Shown here piece by piece: positions 55,913 through 64,000 of a stretch of 64,000 nt of DNA (position 1 is the stretch's first letter; each line of letters begins with the position of its first letter). Made by a program: the position numbers and the translations under genes. The DNA is taken from positions 62,001 through 126,000 of the forward strand of contig JAGLXL010000001.1 in assembly GCA_023132895.1 (NCBI GenBank). Reading direction: 5' to 3'. The notes under the pieces were generated by a model. The model made no database searches and was not told the origin of the DNA. It saw only the letters and a program-made list of their open reading frames with translations. Origin of the DNA: Nanobdellota archaeon (GTDB taxonomy: Archaea; Nanobdellota; Nanobdellia; Woesearchaeales; JAGLXL01).

Positions 55913-56422
55913 TCAGCTGGGAAAACAATCTTCTCTATAACTACACTTTTCACACTTACTTTTTCTAATAGGTTTTGGACCTTCTCCTAAATTGATATAA
56001 TCTCTCATTTCCTGCATTGTTTTTAGTAGAAATAATTTCATCTTTTCTGTGTAAGGAATTGAAAAGGCCTGTCCTCCCTTGTATTGTATGAAACCATATT
56101 TTGGTTTTACACTTTTTTCTTCCTCTATTAATAAACAATAAGAGATCAGCTGCATTACATGGGAAAAATATGGCTGCTGGGGCCTATTCGTATGTTTTAT
56201 TTCTAAAGGCAATAAGCCGTCTTTTGTATGCAATATAAAATCTGGTCTTCCAATTAATCTATATTTAGATGAAAACAGTGCCTTTTCAGGTTTTTCCTTA
56301 TGGTCAGAATAAACTGCTTTATTTTTATATGCCTGCTTTGGAACCTTTGTTGATTTTAATAAAGCAAATAAAATTATTAAAACAATACCAGTTATTATAA
56401 TTATGATATCTATTATATTCAT
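55913..56422 (-). CDS. C-terminal half of a split, membrane-anchored Cas4-like nuclease
   Basis: Starting at 56422 the protein (~169 residues) begins with a membrane helix (MNIIDIIIIITGIVLIILFA), then the PD-(D/E)XK core: GRPDFILHTKDGLLPLEIKH (catalytic Asp and E-x-K) and HVMQLISYCLLIEE (QxxxY), then the last iron-sulfur cysteines CEKCSYREDC. Cas4 nucleases cut single-stranded DNA ends and use a 4Fe-4S cluster whose first Cys is in the N-terminal half. That half is the gene upstream, overlapping by 4 bases. No CRISPR array or other cas gene is in the window. Confidence 0.75.
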   Translation of the reverse strand: MNIIDIIIIITGIVLIILFALLKSTKVPKQAYKNKAVYSDHKEKPEKALFSSKYRLIGRPDFILHTKDGLLPLEIKHTNRPQQPYFSHVMQLISYCLLIEEEKSVKPKYGFIQYKGGQAFSIPYTEKMKLFLLKTMQEMRDYINLGEGPKPIRKSKCEKCSYREDCFPS

Positions 56423-56643
56423 GCTAAAAACCTGTATATAATTAGAGCTAGAATAATAACAATAGTAATGGTTATACAAATATAAATATATCTGGCTTTT
56501 GGTTGATTTTCTGAAACAAGAACATGATGTTTTTCTCCTTTTTTCATTGCTTTTGTTATTTTAACACCTTTTGTTATTCCAAGCCACCAGCTAACAGGAC
56601 AGAAAAGGTAATTTGATATCTCGCTTGATTTGATTGTTTTCAT
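56419..56643 (-). CDS. N-terminal half of a split, membrane-anchored Cas4-like protein
   Basis: 74 residues: IKSSEISNYLFCPVSWWLGI, the typical Cas4 start with the first cluster Cys, then GEKHHVLV (the GxxxH metal His), then a C-terminal membrane helix (YIYICITITIVIILALIIYR). It ends in an ATGA overlap with the next gene, which begins with another membrane helix. Together the two would make one nuclease with a membrane hairpin in its middle. Confidence 0.75.
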   Translation of the reverse strand: MKTIKSSEISNYLFCPVSWWLGITKGVKITKAMKKGEKHHVLVSENQPKARYIYICITITIVIILALIIYRFLA

Positions 56644-56866
56644 ACTAAAAATAATATTGAGTACATATTAAAATGTTTCCAATTCTATTAGTAAAAACAT
56701 AAAGTGCGTAGCACCTTCTTGAGTGTGCCCCCTTTCTGTTTTTTAATTTTAAAGTGTGTCCCGTAGCGATTGAACTTAATTGCTGTTGTGCGACCTGAAC
56801 GAAGTGAGAGTGCAACGGGGCAAGGGTTTTTCGAAGAAAAATCCGCAGAGTGCTAACCTGGACGAT

Positions 56867-56879
56867 AAATTTATATTTG
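56867..56879 (+). promoter_or_regulatory. TATA box for 56900
   Basis: A TATA-like AATTTATATTT starts ~31 bases before the ATG at 56900, which supports that start over an upstream in-frame ATG at 56780. The gap 56644-56866 otherwise holds short inverted repeats (GTGC/GCAC near 56704; GGTTTTTC/GAAAAATC near 56825) and CCCGT/ACGGG. Confidence 0.5.
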
Positions 56880-56899
56880 AAAATCTCTTTCTTTTATTG

Positions 56900-57487
56900 A
56901 TGATAAAATTAAATAAAAAAACGTTTAATATTTTATGGACATCCGGAATTGTAGCTACTATAATCGCAGTATTCATCTTAGGTTTTGTTGTAACTATCTT
57001 TGATAGTAACATAAATGAAAAGGAAGAAGAATTAAATAATTTAAGATATGATCGGGAAACTCGAATTATGGGAAATTTGCCAGAATATCATTTTTACAAT
57101 CTGGATAGAGATATTGCAAGATTAACATACATTTTTATGGAATCTAATAATTATCCAAAAGATTATATTGACGCAGCCCATGATGAATATTTAGAGGCAC
57201 AGAGGGACGCTCTTGCAAAACTATACACTATCTTATATGGTGGCATACCTTCTAGAAAATTAGTTGATAGTTGGGAAAAAATGAATATAGTACAGCTTCA
57301 AAATATGGGGAAGGAATGGCAAGAAGATGAAAATTTCCAAGATCTTTCTGGAAAAATATTAAGTAAGAAAAAGGAATTAATAAACTTAGAGGATACAAAG
57401 AATAATTTAATAAAATGGGCCATAATAATTCAGGTAATCGGTCTAGTTCTAATTAATATAGCGGAATACTGCAAAAAAAATCAATAG
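56900..57487 (+). CDS. Membrane protein with two helices around a helical extracytoplasmic domain
   Basis: 195 residues: a membrane helix at about 10-35, a helical, coiled-coil-like middle (EKEEELNNLRYDRETRIMGN ... KKKELINLEDTKN) and a second membrane helix near 168-188. No family recognised. The start is set by TATA spacing. Confidence 0.55.
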   Translation: MIKLNKKTFNILWTSGIVATIIAVFILGFVVTIFDSNINEKEEELNNLRYDRETRIMGNLPEYHFYNLDRDIARLTYIFMESNNYPKDYIDAAHDEYLEAQRDALAKLYTILYGGIPSRKLVDSWEKMNIVQLQNMGKEWQEDENFQDLSGKILSKKKELINLEDTKNNLIKWAIIIQVIGLVLINIAEYCKKNQ

Positions 57488-57650
57488 AGTCCAAAGTCGA
57501 CACGTTGAACAATATATATGTGAAGTTGCGATAAATTTACATATATAGGGGTTAAACTCAGTGATTTTGAGAATTCATAAATGCTTTTTTGTGCTTCTTC
57601 AAAGGTTAAACTCTAAAAAATAATATATTCTCTTCTTTAGCATAAAAAAC

Positions 57651-57660
57651 TTTATAAATA
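57651..57660 (+). promoter_or_regulatory. Promoter of the surface-protein operon
   Basis: TTTATAAATA lies 40-49 bases before the ATG at 57700. The leader ends AGGGGTGTTTTATATG, near identical to the leader of the protease gene (GGGGTGTTTTGTATG, ending 50010). Confidence 0.6.
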
Positions 57661-57699
57661 GCCTTGATTTCTTATTTGATAGAATAAGGGGTGTTTTAT

Positions 57700-60522
57700 A
57701 TGAAAAAAAAGATAGTGATGTTAATTTCTGTTATTTTGTTAGTTTGCTTTAGTTTGATGGTTAATGGAACTGTTAATTACCAAAATCAGTTTGTCAATGA
57801 TTCGCTCTTAACATTTTTTCAGGACAGTAACAGGTTTGCGTACGTTAATCTTTCTGGCAATGCTTATGTAATCAATTCTAATTTAACTTTAACTGGTGTG
57901 TTAAGTGATTGGGAGACTGTTTATAGCTTTACAAATCTTAATACGCCAAAAGATGCTGAGTTTATTAACAACAATAAATGGTTAATAACTGATACAAACT
58001 ACAACAGAATCATTTTGGTTAATCCATCAAATAACAACATTACCTTTAATTATAATCTTCAAATAGATGCCCCACAGGATGCTGATTATATTTCCTCAAG
58101 TAATAGCCTATTAATAACTAATACTGGGAAGGATACAATAATCTTATTAGATAACATTAGTGGTAATCCTTATATCAAATCCTCTTATACATATAACATC
58201 ACTGATCCAGAATTTTATGATGCGGATTATATCACAGAAGATATCTGGTTAGTAACTGATGGTGCTAGTAAAAAAATTTTGTTGGTCAATGTTTTAAATG
58301 ATTCTATTATTTCATCATACACTAGTTCAAATTCAGTTTATGATGCTGAATTAATCTCAGATGATCGGTGGGTAATCGCCCGGAGGGATGGGGTTATTGA
58401 TATTAACATAACTAACAGCAGTATTTTAAACTCTTATTCGTCTAATTATGATGTCCTTGATGTGGATATTGTTGGAAATAATGAGAAATGGTTAGTTACA
58501 ACATCGGGTTTAGTATCCTTGATTAATGTTTCAAATAATGCAGTTTTAAATAATTATACGTCTAGTGGTGTTTTCTCTTTTGAAGACGCTGATTATATAT
58601 CTGATACAGAATGGTTAGTGACCGACAAAACTGGTACAAAAAAAGTATCCTTCCAAAAACAGTACTATCCAAATAACTTAACTTTGGATGTTGGTGATGA
58701 CGGTTCAATTGAATGGAGTTATCCAAATGATTTAAACACAACAGATATTACTTATAATTTAACTTCGTCTCTAAATGATTATCTAAATCTAAATTGTTTG
58801 TTTGGTTCTGATTGCGATATTCCATTTAAATTCCACTCTGACAACTCTGGCAAATTAAATCTGTCTGATTTGAATGTTCTTTATGACTATATCCCAACAG
58901 TAGAAGTTATTTCTCCAAATGGTGGTGAGAATTGGTCTGGTATGCAGACTGTTCAATGGAATGTGACTGATGATGATAATGATAATTTGTCAATGGAAGT
59001 TTATTACTGGTATGATGGTTGGATTTGGTTGAATTCAACAAGCGGAACCCCAAATGTTTACAATTATATTTGGAATACTTCAGAAGTAAGTGATAATCGA
59101 AGTTATACTATTATGGTTAATGTTTCTGATGGCATGGCTCCAGTTGTCAACGATACCTCTAACGGTGTGTTTACTATAGATAATACTTTCCCGACAATTA
59201 GTGTTACATATCCAAATGGTGGAGAATTATTAAATGGCTGGATTAATATTACCTGGACAGCGACTGATAATTTTGACACTGCCTTGGATATTTCAATTGA
59301 AGGCAGTACAGACAACGGCACAACTTGGGGCTCAATTAATATAAGCACTGAAAATGATGGGATTTATCATGAAGATGTTTCTCATATTAACACTGCTTCA
59401 GCTTTAATTAGAATCAATGCGACTGATGATGCTGGCAATATGAAAAGTGATGTTTCAGATAATGTTTTTACTGTAGATAATACACCACCAAATGTTACTT
59501 TGTTAAGTCCGGCTGATAATCATGATGAAACCAACAACAGCACAGTGGTGTTTAGTTTTAATGCCACAGACAACATTAATGCCAGTTTTACTTGTGATTT
59601 GTATATAGATAATAGTTTAGACCAGAACAAAACAGTTGCTTCTGGTGTGGCTGACAGCTTTACTAAAAATTTAGGTGAAGGTTCGTTTACCTGGGCAATC
59701 AGGTGTTTTGATGGAATTAATTATGGTTGGAGTGCTAATAGGACTTTGACTGTAGACACAATGATATTGACGCCTTCATTTTTACCAACTGGGACTATCT
59801 CCAGTTCAAGCGCAACTTTAACTGTAGTCAATGGTGAATCAGTTACTTTGAATAATGCAACTTTTGACAACAATACAATTTCAATGACTGCTCAAGGAAT
59901 AAACTTTACTTATTCAGCTACTGGTCTGGCAACTGGAACTTATGAATTGATTGTCAATCTCACAGATAATTTTGGACACAATGATGTTTTCAGCCATAAT
60001 TACAGTGTTTCGATATTTACAGGCAATAATGTTGGTGGAGGAGGAAGCAGCAATAACAGAGGATTACCAAGAGGAGCAGATAGTGGTTTTACGCAATGTA
60101 ATGATGGAATTGATAATGACGGTGATGGTTTGATTGATTTGGATGATCCTGAATGTGAAGACATTAATGATGACAGTGAAAGTAAAAGCACTTGTGTTGT
60201 CAAATGGGAATGCTCAGAATGGGGAGAATGTGTTGACAACAAGCAAACCAGAGAATGCAAGGATGTCAATGGCTGTGGTGTTGATTATTTTAAACCAGAA
60301 GAATCTCAAGCTTGTATTTCAGTTGCTCCTGAGGAAACTTTTGAAGTTGAATCAACTTTGCCGCCAGGAGTGGGCCAGGCAATTAGTTTGTTTGACAGAA
60401 TCAAAGCTAATTGGTGGGTTGTGTTATTAAGTGTGGCAGTAGTGGCTGGATTGGCGGTGTATGGCTGGAGAAAAAGGCTTTTTGGCGGAAAGGGATTTGA
60501 ACCGCCTTTTGTTGAAAAATAA
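57700..60522 (+). CDS. Cell-surface protein: beta-propeller-like repeats, Ig-like domains, Cys-rich module, C-terminal anchor
   Basis: Start 57700 by ribosome site and signal peptide (KKKIVMLISVILLVCFSLMV). Residues 50-330: six to seven ~42-residue repeats with DADYI....WLVTD, like an NHL or arylsulfotransferase-type propeller. Then three Ig-like modules (VISPNGGENWSGMQTVQWNV, VTYPNGGELLNGWINITWTA, LLSPADNHDETNNSTVVFSF). Near the end CNDGIDNDGDGLIDLDDPEC and CSEWGECVDNKQTREC (thrombospondin-1-like), a membrane helix and a short basic tail. Probably an adhesin. It begins the operon 57700-63253. Confidence 0.75.
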   Translation: MKKKIVMLISVILLVCFSLMVNGTVNYQNQFVNDSLLTFFQDSNRFAYVNLSGNAYVINSNLTLTGVLSDWETVYSFTNLNTPKDAEFINNNKWLITDTNYNRIILVNPSNNNITFNYNLQIDAPQDADYISSSNSLLITNTGKDTIILLDNISGNPYIKSSYTYNITDPEFYDADYITEDIWLVTDGASKKILLVNVLNDSIISSYTSSNSVYDAELISDDRWVIARRDGVIDINITNSSILNSYSSNYDVLDVDIVGNNEKWLVTTSGLVSLINVSNNAVLNNYTSSGVFSFEDADYISDTEWLVTDKTGTKKVSFQKQYYPNNLTLDVGDDGSIEWSYPNDLNTTDITYNLTSSLNDYLNLNCLFGSDCDIPFKFHSDNSGKLNLSDLNVLYDYIPTVEVISPNGGENWSGMQTVQWNVTDDDNDNLSMEVYYWYDGWIWLNSTSGTPNVYNYIWNTSEVSDNRSYTIMVNVSDGMAPVVNDTSNGVFTIDNTFPTISVTYPNGGELLNGWINITWTATDNFDTALDISIEGSTDNGTTWGSINISTENDGIYHEDVSHINTASALIRINATDDAGNMKSDVSDNVFTVDNTPPNVTLLSPADNHDETNNSTVVFSFNATDNINASFTCDLYIDNSLDQNKTVASGVADSFTKNLGEGSFTWAIRCFDGINYGWSANRTLTVDTMILTPSFLPTGTISSSSATLTVVNGESVTLNNATFDNNTISMTAQGINFTYSATGLATGTYELIVNLTDNFGHNDVFSHNYSVSIFTGNNVGGGGSSNNRGLPRGADSGFTQCNDGIDNDGDGLIDLDDPECEDINDDSESKSTCVVKWECSEWGECVDNKQTRECKDVNGCGVDYFKPEESQACISVAPEETFEVESTLPPGVGQAISLFDRIKANWWVVLLSVAVVAGLAVYGWRKRLFGGKGFEPPFVEK

Positions 60523-60537
60523 AAAAGAGGTCAATAG

Positions 60538-61368
60538 ATGGTATTAGAACAGTTTTTTAAAGCTAAGTGGCTGGAGAAAAGACCAGCTATTTCTTTACTG
60601 TTAGGATTTGTTTTTGTTTTTATTGGCTTGATTACAGCTTTAATATTTTTTAGAAATGATGTTTCAATTGCTTTGCTGTTTCTGGTGACCTTGTTATTAG
60701 TGCCGAGTTTGATGAAAGTGATTAGTCTGGAAGAAAAAGTTGAAAGGAAATTTGGCGTGAAGCATTTTTTTAAGACTCATCGAGCCATATTTGAGATTTA
60801 TTTTTTCCTGTTTATTGGTATTTTAGCTGCTTATTTAGTGATAGGTTTTGGAGCAGGTGATAATCTTGAGAGTATTTCTGAAGAGCAGATGAAAGTTTTG
60901 AATAGTCAAGGATTAATTGCAGATGATATAATTGATTTTGGCTATTCAGAGAAATTTGATAATTTTTTAGGGATCTTTACTGCTAATCTATTGGTAGCAT
61001 TAATATTCTTTGTTTTATCAGTGTTTTACGGTGCGGGAGGGATATTTTTAATTGTCTGGAACGCCAGCATCTTTTCAACTTTTATTGTCATGACACTCAA
61101 TAATCTCAGCAGGGGAGTCCCACAGGCAATGGGGCTATTGGGGGCTTTTTCCCTGCACTTAATTCCAGAGGTTTTTGGTTTTTTAGTGGCAGCAATTGCC
61201 GGCGGTGTTGTTTCACGCGCTTTAATCAAGGAAAAGTTGAAGGGCAAAGGTTTTAGTAATGTGGTTAAGGATGCGACTTTGTTATTATTGGTTAGTTTTG
61301 CAGTGTTATTAGTGGCGGCTGCTTTAGAAGCTTTTGTTTCAACCGGATTAGTCGGAGGATTAGTATGA
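60538..61368 (+). CDS. SpoIIM-like (DUF95) membrane protein
   Basis: 276 residues with five or six membrane helices and the family pattern: a glycine-rich GAGGIFLIVWNASIFSTFIV followed by LLGAFSLHLIPEVFGFLVAA and AGGVVSRALI. SpoIIM relatives occur in archaea with unknown function. It is 15 bases after the surface-protein gene and overlaps the next gene by 4 bases. Confidence 0.78.
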   Translation: MVLEQFFKAKWLEKRPAISLLLGFVFVFIGLITALIFFRNDVSIALLFLVTLLLVPSLMKVISLEEKVERKFGVKHFFKTHRAIFEIYFFLFIGILAAYLVIGFGAGDNLESISEEQMKVLNSQGLIADDIIDFGYSEKFDNFLGIFTANLLVALIFFVLSVFYGAGGIFLIVWNASIFSTFIVMTLNNLSRGVPQAMGLLGAFSLHLIPEVFGFLVAAIAGGVVSRALIKEKLKGKGFSNVVKDATLLLLVSFAVLLVAAALEAFVSTGLVGGLV

Positions 61369-61928
61369 ATTGGAATGAAGGTTATTTGGTTTTGAAACCT
61401 TTGATATTGTTTGTGATTGGAATGTTAGTATATTCTATTTTTGTTTTCAAATTTTATCGTTTTTTAGGCAGGCGTAATATTTTTGAATTGGATTTAAAGA
61501 AAAAGTATGGTGTGGGAAAGTTTTTAGGTGTAGTGTGGTATGGAATTGAACATATTTTATTATTTCCGTTATTTGTTTTTATCTGGTTTGCAGTTGTCTC
61601 TGTGTTATTGATGATTTTGGGCAAGAACCAAACTGCTTCTGGGATTTTATTGATTTCAATGGCTTTAGTGGCCACGGTTCGGATTACTGCATATTACCAT
61701 GAAGATTTATCACGTGATTTAGCTAAGATGCTGCCTTTTGTTTTATTAGGTGTATTTTTGATTGACATTGGATTTTTTGATTGGTCTGCTTCTTGGGAAT
61801 TATTGAAAAGTGTTCCGGCTTTGTGGAAGACAATTGTTTATTATCTAGTCTTTATCATTGCTTTGGAATTTATTCTTCGGATTTTGTCTTTTATTGTTCC
61901 TAAAAGAGAGGAGAAAGAGAAAAAATGA
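61365..61928 (+). CDS. Multi-pass membrane protein
   Basis: 187 residues with about five membrane helices and a short basic loop (RFLGRRNIFELDLKKKYGVG) after the first. No family recognised. Overlaps both neighbours by 4 bases; an accessory to the SpoIIM-like protein or exchanger is possible. Confidence 0.6.
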   Translation: MNWNEGYLVLKPLILFVIGMLVYSIFVFKFYRFLGRRNIFELDLKKKYGVGKFLGVVWYGIEHILLFPLFVFIWFAVVSVLLMILGKNQTASGILLISMALVATVRITAYYHEDLSRDLAKMLPFVLLGVFLIDIGFFDWSASWELLKSVPALWKTIVYYLVFIIALEFILRILSFIVPKREEKEKK

Positions 61929-62962
61929 TGTTTGAAATATTCTTCTTTGTTTTAGGATTAATTTTGTTAGTGGTGGGGGCTGATTATTTTGTCAAGTATG
62001 CTTCTTTGATTGCCAAACGATTGGGTGTTTCTGAGTTTATTATTGGTCTGACTTTGGTTTCATTGGGAACTTCAATTCCGGAATTGGCTTCGTCTGTAGT
62101 TGCTTCTATTTTCAAGGACAGCGGCTTGATAATAGGCAATATTGTAGGTTCAAACATTGCCAATATTGGTCTGGTGATTGGTTTAATTGCCAGTTTTTAT
62201 TTAATCAAAACAAAAGGGGCGATGTTGAAAAGAGATGGTTTTATTATGCTTTTTGCTGTGGTTTTGTTTTTCTTATTTACTTTGGATGGAGTGATAGGCA
62301 GGTCTGAAGGGTTAGTGTTTATATTTTTCTATGGAGTTTATCTATTGTTTTTGTTTGAAGAGAAACCAGGTGAAGACATCCGTTCTTTTATCAGATATTT
62401 TTTCAGGCTGCAGTACTTGGCGACCATCAGGAGCAGGGTTTTGTATATTGACCATAAAAAGAAAAAGATCAAGCAGAGAAAGAAAGTTAAAAGGATGTTT
62501 GAATGGCAATTGGTCAAAGATATTGTCTTTGTTATTTTGAGCGGAGGGGCAATTGTACTGGGAGCTGATTTTTTGATTAGAGAGGCAGTATTTTTTGCCG
62601 GGTTTTTTAATATTTCTTCGAATATAATCGGGATTTCATTAATTGCTTTGGGAACTTCACTGCCAGAATTGATTGTCTCATTTTCTGCTGCCAGAAAAGG
62701 TTTTGGGGGAATTGCCATTGGGAACATCATTGGTTCAAACATTGCCAATATCTTTTTAGTTGGCGGAGTAGCTGCTTTGATAATTCCTTTGGAAATTGTT
62801 AAATCAACAATTTATTTTACAGTACCGTTTATGATTTTGATGACTTTGTTATTATTGATGTTTTTGAAAACCAGATGGAGGATTAAAAGGTGGGAAGGTA
62901 TGATCTTAGTTTTCCTTTATATCTTGATGATGGTATTGTTATTTTCAGGATGGGTGTTTTAA
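61925..62962 (+). CDS. Calcium/sodium antiporter (CaCA superfamily)
   Basis: 345 residues, about ten membrane helices in two inverted halves. Both alpha repeats are present: GLTLVSLGTSIPELASSVVA with GNIVGSNIANIGLVIG in the first half and GISLIALGTSLPELIVSFSA with GNIIGSNIANIFLVGG in the second. The central loop is basic (DHKKKKIKQRKKVKR). Exports Ca2+ in exchange for Na+ or H+. Confidence 0.92.
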   Translation: MMFEIFFFVLGLILLVVGADYFVKYASLIAKRLGVSEFIIGLTLVSLGTSIPELASSVVASIFKDSGLIIGNIVGSNIANIGLVIGLIASFYLIKTKGAMLKRDGFIMLFAVVLFFLFTLDGVIGRSEGLVFIFFYGVYLLFLFEEKPGEDIRSFIRYFFRLQYLATIRSRVLYIDHKKKKIKQRKKVKRMFEWQLVKDIVFVILSGGAIVLGADFLIREAVFFAGFFNISSNIIGISLIALGTSLPELIVSFSAARKGFGGIAIGNIIGSNIANIFLVGGVAALIIPLEIVKSTIYFTVPFMILMTLLLLMFLKTRWRIKRWEGMILVFLYILMMVLLFSGWVF

Positions 62963-63253
62963 ATGGCAATTAAATATAAACATAAATGCGCACGGTGTCG
63001 GAAAAATTATGTGGTAATCACTTATAGAACCAGGTATCCTCTTTGTTATGACTGCCAGAAAGGCGAAATGGTGGGTGAGATTAAAGATCCAAAGATGAAG
63101 AAGATGTTTAATATTCCTGAGAAATTTTATCGCGAGAGTACGTTTTTGAGGAGCATCAAGATTAATTATCTGCGTTTTGGTAAGTTAAGTGAGAGACAGA
63201 TAGAGACTTTTAAGAAAGCAGTTAAAACGATGAAGGACGAGGAGAAGAGTTAA
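62963..63253 (+). CDS. Zinc-ribbon protein
   Basis: 96 residues: two CxxC pairs (CARC, CYDC) in KYKHKCARCRKNYVV ... LCYDCQKGEMVG, then a helical half with an FGKLSERQIETFKKAVKTMK end. It directly follows the exchanger stop and is the last gene of that operon. It may bind nucleic acid; no family recognised. Confidence 0.65.
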   Translation: MAIKYKHKCARCRKNYVVITYRTRYPLCYDCQKGEMVGEIKDPKMKKMFNIPEKFYRESTFLRSIKINYLRFGKLSERQIETFKKAVKTMKDEEKS

Positions 63254-63302
63254 AGTCCTGCCTTTGAAGAGAAAGAAGGGCATTACTGATTGAAAAACGA
63301 AA

Positions 63303-63336
63303 AGTTTAAATATCAATTGATAATTTATATTATCAA
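63303..63336 (+). promoter_or_regulatory. TATA box and inverted-repeat operator before the MNT gene
   Basis: AGTTTAAATA (63303-63312) is followed by the palindrome TATCAATTGATA (63311-63322) and by TTGATAAT (63317-63324) paired with ATTATCAA (63329-63336), which touches the ATG at 63337. Three TATCAA half-sites allow autorepression. Confidence 0.6.
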
Positions 63337-63870
63337 ATGAAAATAAAAAGTATCAAACAATCTATCAAAGAATATTTTTTCTTAAATCCGACTGCAAAAT
63401 TAAGAGTCAGAGGGATTGAACGGGAATTAAAGCTTCCATTGCCTTCAGTGATAAGATACTGCAAGGAATTGATGAAAGAAGGAATATTGACTACAATCAA
63501 AACAGGAAATGTTGTTTTTTACACTGCTGATAAAACAAATGAAAAATTTCTTTTGGAAAAAAAGCTTTATAATATAAAAAAGATTTATGAATCAGGCCTT
63601 ATAAATTATTTAAAAGAAGAATTGATTAACCCACCAATGGTTCTCTTTGGCTCATTTGCCAAGGGAGAAGATATAGAAGAGAGTGATATAGATTTGTATA
63701 TAGAAACGTCTTCAAAAAAAGAACTAAAATTAGAAAAAATTGAAAAATTTTTAAAAAGAAGGATTCAGATTTTTAGAAAAGAGAGTATTAAGAAAATAGA
63801 AAACCCCCATCTTGCAAATAATATTATTAATGGAATAGTGTTAAATAATCACTTGGAGGTGTTTAAATGA
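63337..63870 (+). CDS. Winged-helix plus minimal nucleotidyltransferase protein (MNT-type antitoxin)
   Basis: Residues 1-75 are a winged helix (KLRVRGIERELKLPLPSVIR, VVFYTADKTN); residues 95-165 a minimal nucleotidyltransferase with VLFGSFAKGEDIEESDIDLY, which has the GS..G and DxD metal motif. In HEPN/MNT systems the MNT protein adds AMP to the HEPN toxin and silences it. The HEPN-like gene follows with a 4-base overlap. Confidence 0.85.
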   Translation: MKIKSIKQSIKEYFFLNPTAKLRVRGIERELKLPLPSVIRYCKELMKEGILTTIKTGNVVFYTADKTNEKFLLEKKLYNIKKIYESGLINYLKEELINPPMVLFGSFAKGEDIEESDIDLYIETSSKKELKLEKIEKFLKRRIQIFRKESIKKIENPHLANNIINGIVLNNHLEVFK

Positions 63871-64000
63871 GAGAGTCTTCATGGGATGATTGTTTAAACA
63901 GTAATGTTGCAAGAAAAGTTTCTCCGGACATAAAACGGGCGGATTCCCTGATAGAAACAGCTAAGGAAAGGGTTGATGCAATTACAGATGTAAACAAAAA
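63867..64000 (+). CDS. HEPN-like protein (3' end outside window)
   Basis: The first 44 codons are visible: MRESSWDDCLNSNVARKVSP, then DIKRADSLIETAKERVDAIT. This helical start after an MNT gene is typical of HEPN toxins, which cut RNA with an RxxxxxH motif; that motif lies beyond the window. Overlap ATGA at 63867-63870. An upstream GGAGGTG serves as ribosome site. Confidence 0.7.
   Translation, partial: MRESSWDDCLNSNVARKVSPDIKRADSLIETAKERVDAITDVNK

Noticed and set aside
55913-56643. CRISPR-Cas locus suggested by the Cas4-like genes
   Set aside because: No direct-repeat array and no other cas gene is visible in the window; stand-alone Cas4-like nucleases are common.
1-64000. Insertion sequences or transposases
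   Set aside because: No transposase-like protein or terminal-repeat element of IS size was found; only short hairpin elements are present.

Overview
The window reads as part of an AT-rich archaeal genome, most likely a DPANN lineage of the Woesearchaeota/Pacearchaeota type; the exact lineage cannot be fixed from this stretch. Archaeal markers are ribosomal proteins L37e and L21e, RNA polymerase subunit Rpb4 (RpoF), Lsm, SepF, ZPR1, DUF655, tandem Lrp-type regulators, a large S-layer protein, TATA-box promoters with leaderless starts, and poly-T ends. Several genes of bacterial type sit among them: a full-length primary-like sigma-70 factor, a cyclopropane-fatty-acid synthase, YidD, a clostripain-family protease and a SpoIIM-like protein.

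Layout. 1-3.1 kb: an EgtD-like methyltransferase (cut by the window edge) and a double Lrp regulator. 3.2-5.8 kb: five overlapping genes for small membrane proteins, a zinc-ribbon/TerB protein, a lipoprotein and a secreted protein. 5.9-13.1 kb: eight tightly overlapping genes (helical proteins, a transglutaminase-like protein, two membrane-anchored beta-propellers, an anchored helical protein, an Lrp-like regulator) that I cannot assign to a known system. 13.1-18.7 kb: a lipoprotein, a hairpin array, a 37-residue membrane peptide, the sigma-70 factor and, upstream of it, a 707-residue multi-module basic protein. 18.8-23.1 kb: phosphoglucose isomerase, a toxin-antitoxin pair, a decayed cupin gene and a cfa/flavin-reductase pair. 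23.1-32.5 kb: membrane protein with winged-helix partner, EncFtn-like ferritin, DsbA, CuA-type cupredoxin, pilin, a free-standing NFACT-R protein, NnrD, Lsm, L37e, deacetylase and glycosyltransferase. 32.5-35.6 kb: an interrupted tRNA-Leu and the S-layer gene. 35.7-51.3 kb: radical SAM, PolX, M18 aminopeptidase, acylphosphatase, DUF655-Rpb4-L21e, SepF, lycopene-cyclase-like protein, MnmC-like methyltransferase, SGNH hydrolase, a giant clostripain/thioredoxin-like surface protein and a YprB-like exonuclease. 51.4-64 kb: ZPR1, a PfkB kinase, a tail-to-tail toxin-antitoxin pair, YidD, a split membrane-embedded Cas4-like nuclease, a surface protein operon ending in a CaCA exchanger, and an HTH-MNT/HEPN pair cut by the window end.

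A second layer of structure is a set of short inverted-repeat elements. One family has two adjacent hairpins whose stems co-vary between copies (about 13.9, 26.7, 27.8, 41.5 and 45.7 kb). A second has a shared core closed by unrelated but self-complementary arms (29.5 and 43.0 kb). Copies lie in intergenic DNA, inside the first codons of a lipoprotein gene, inside a radical SAM gene, inside a partial gene duplicate, and a similar hairpin lies in the T-arm of the tRNA gene. The best candidates for new biology are these hairpin families, the sigma-70/multi-module pair, the eight-gene operon, the triply interrupted tRNA-Leu, the split membrane Cas4 and the cfa/reductase pair.
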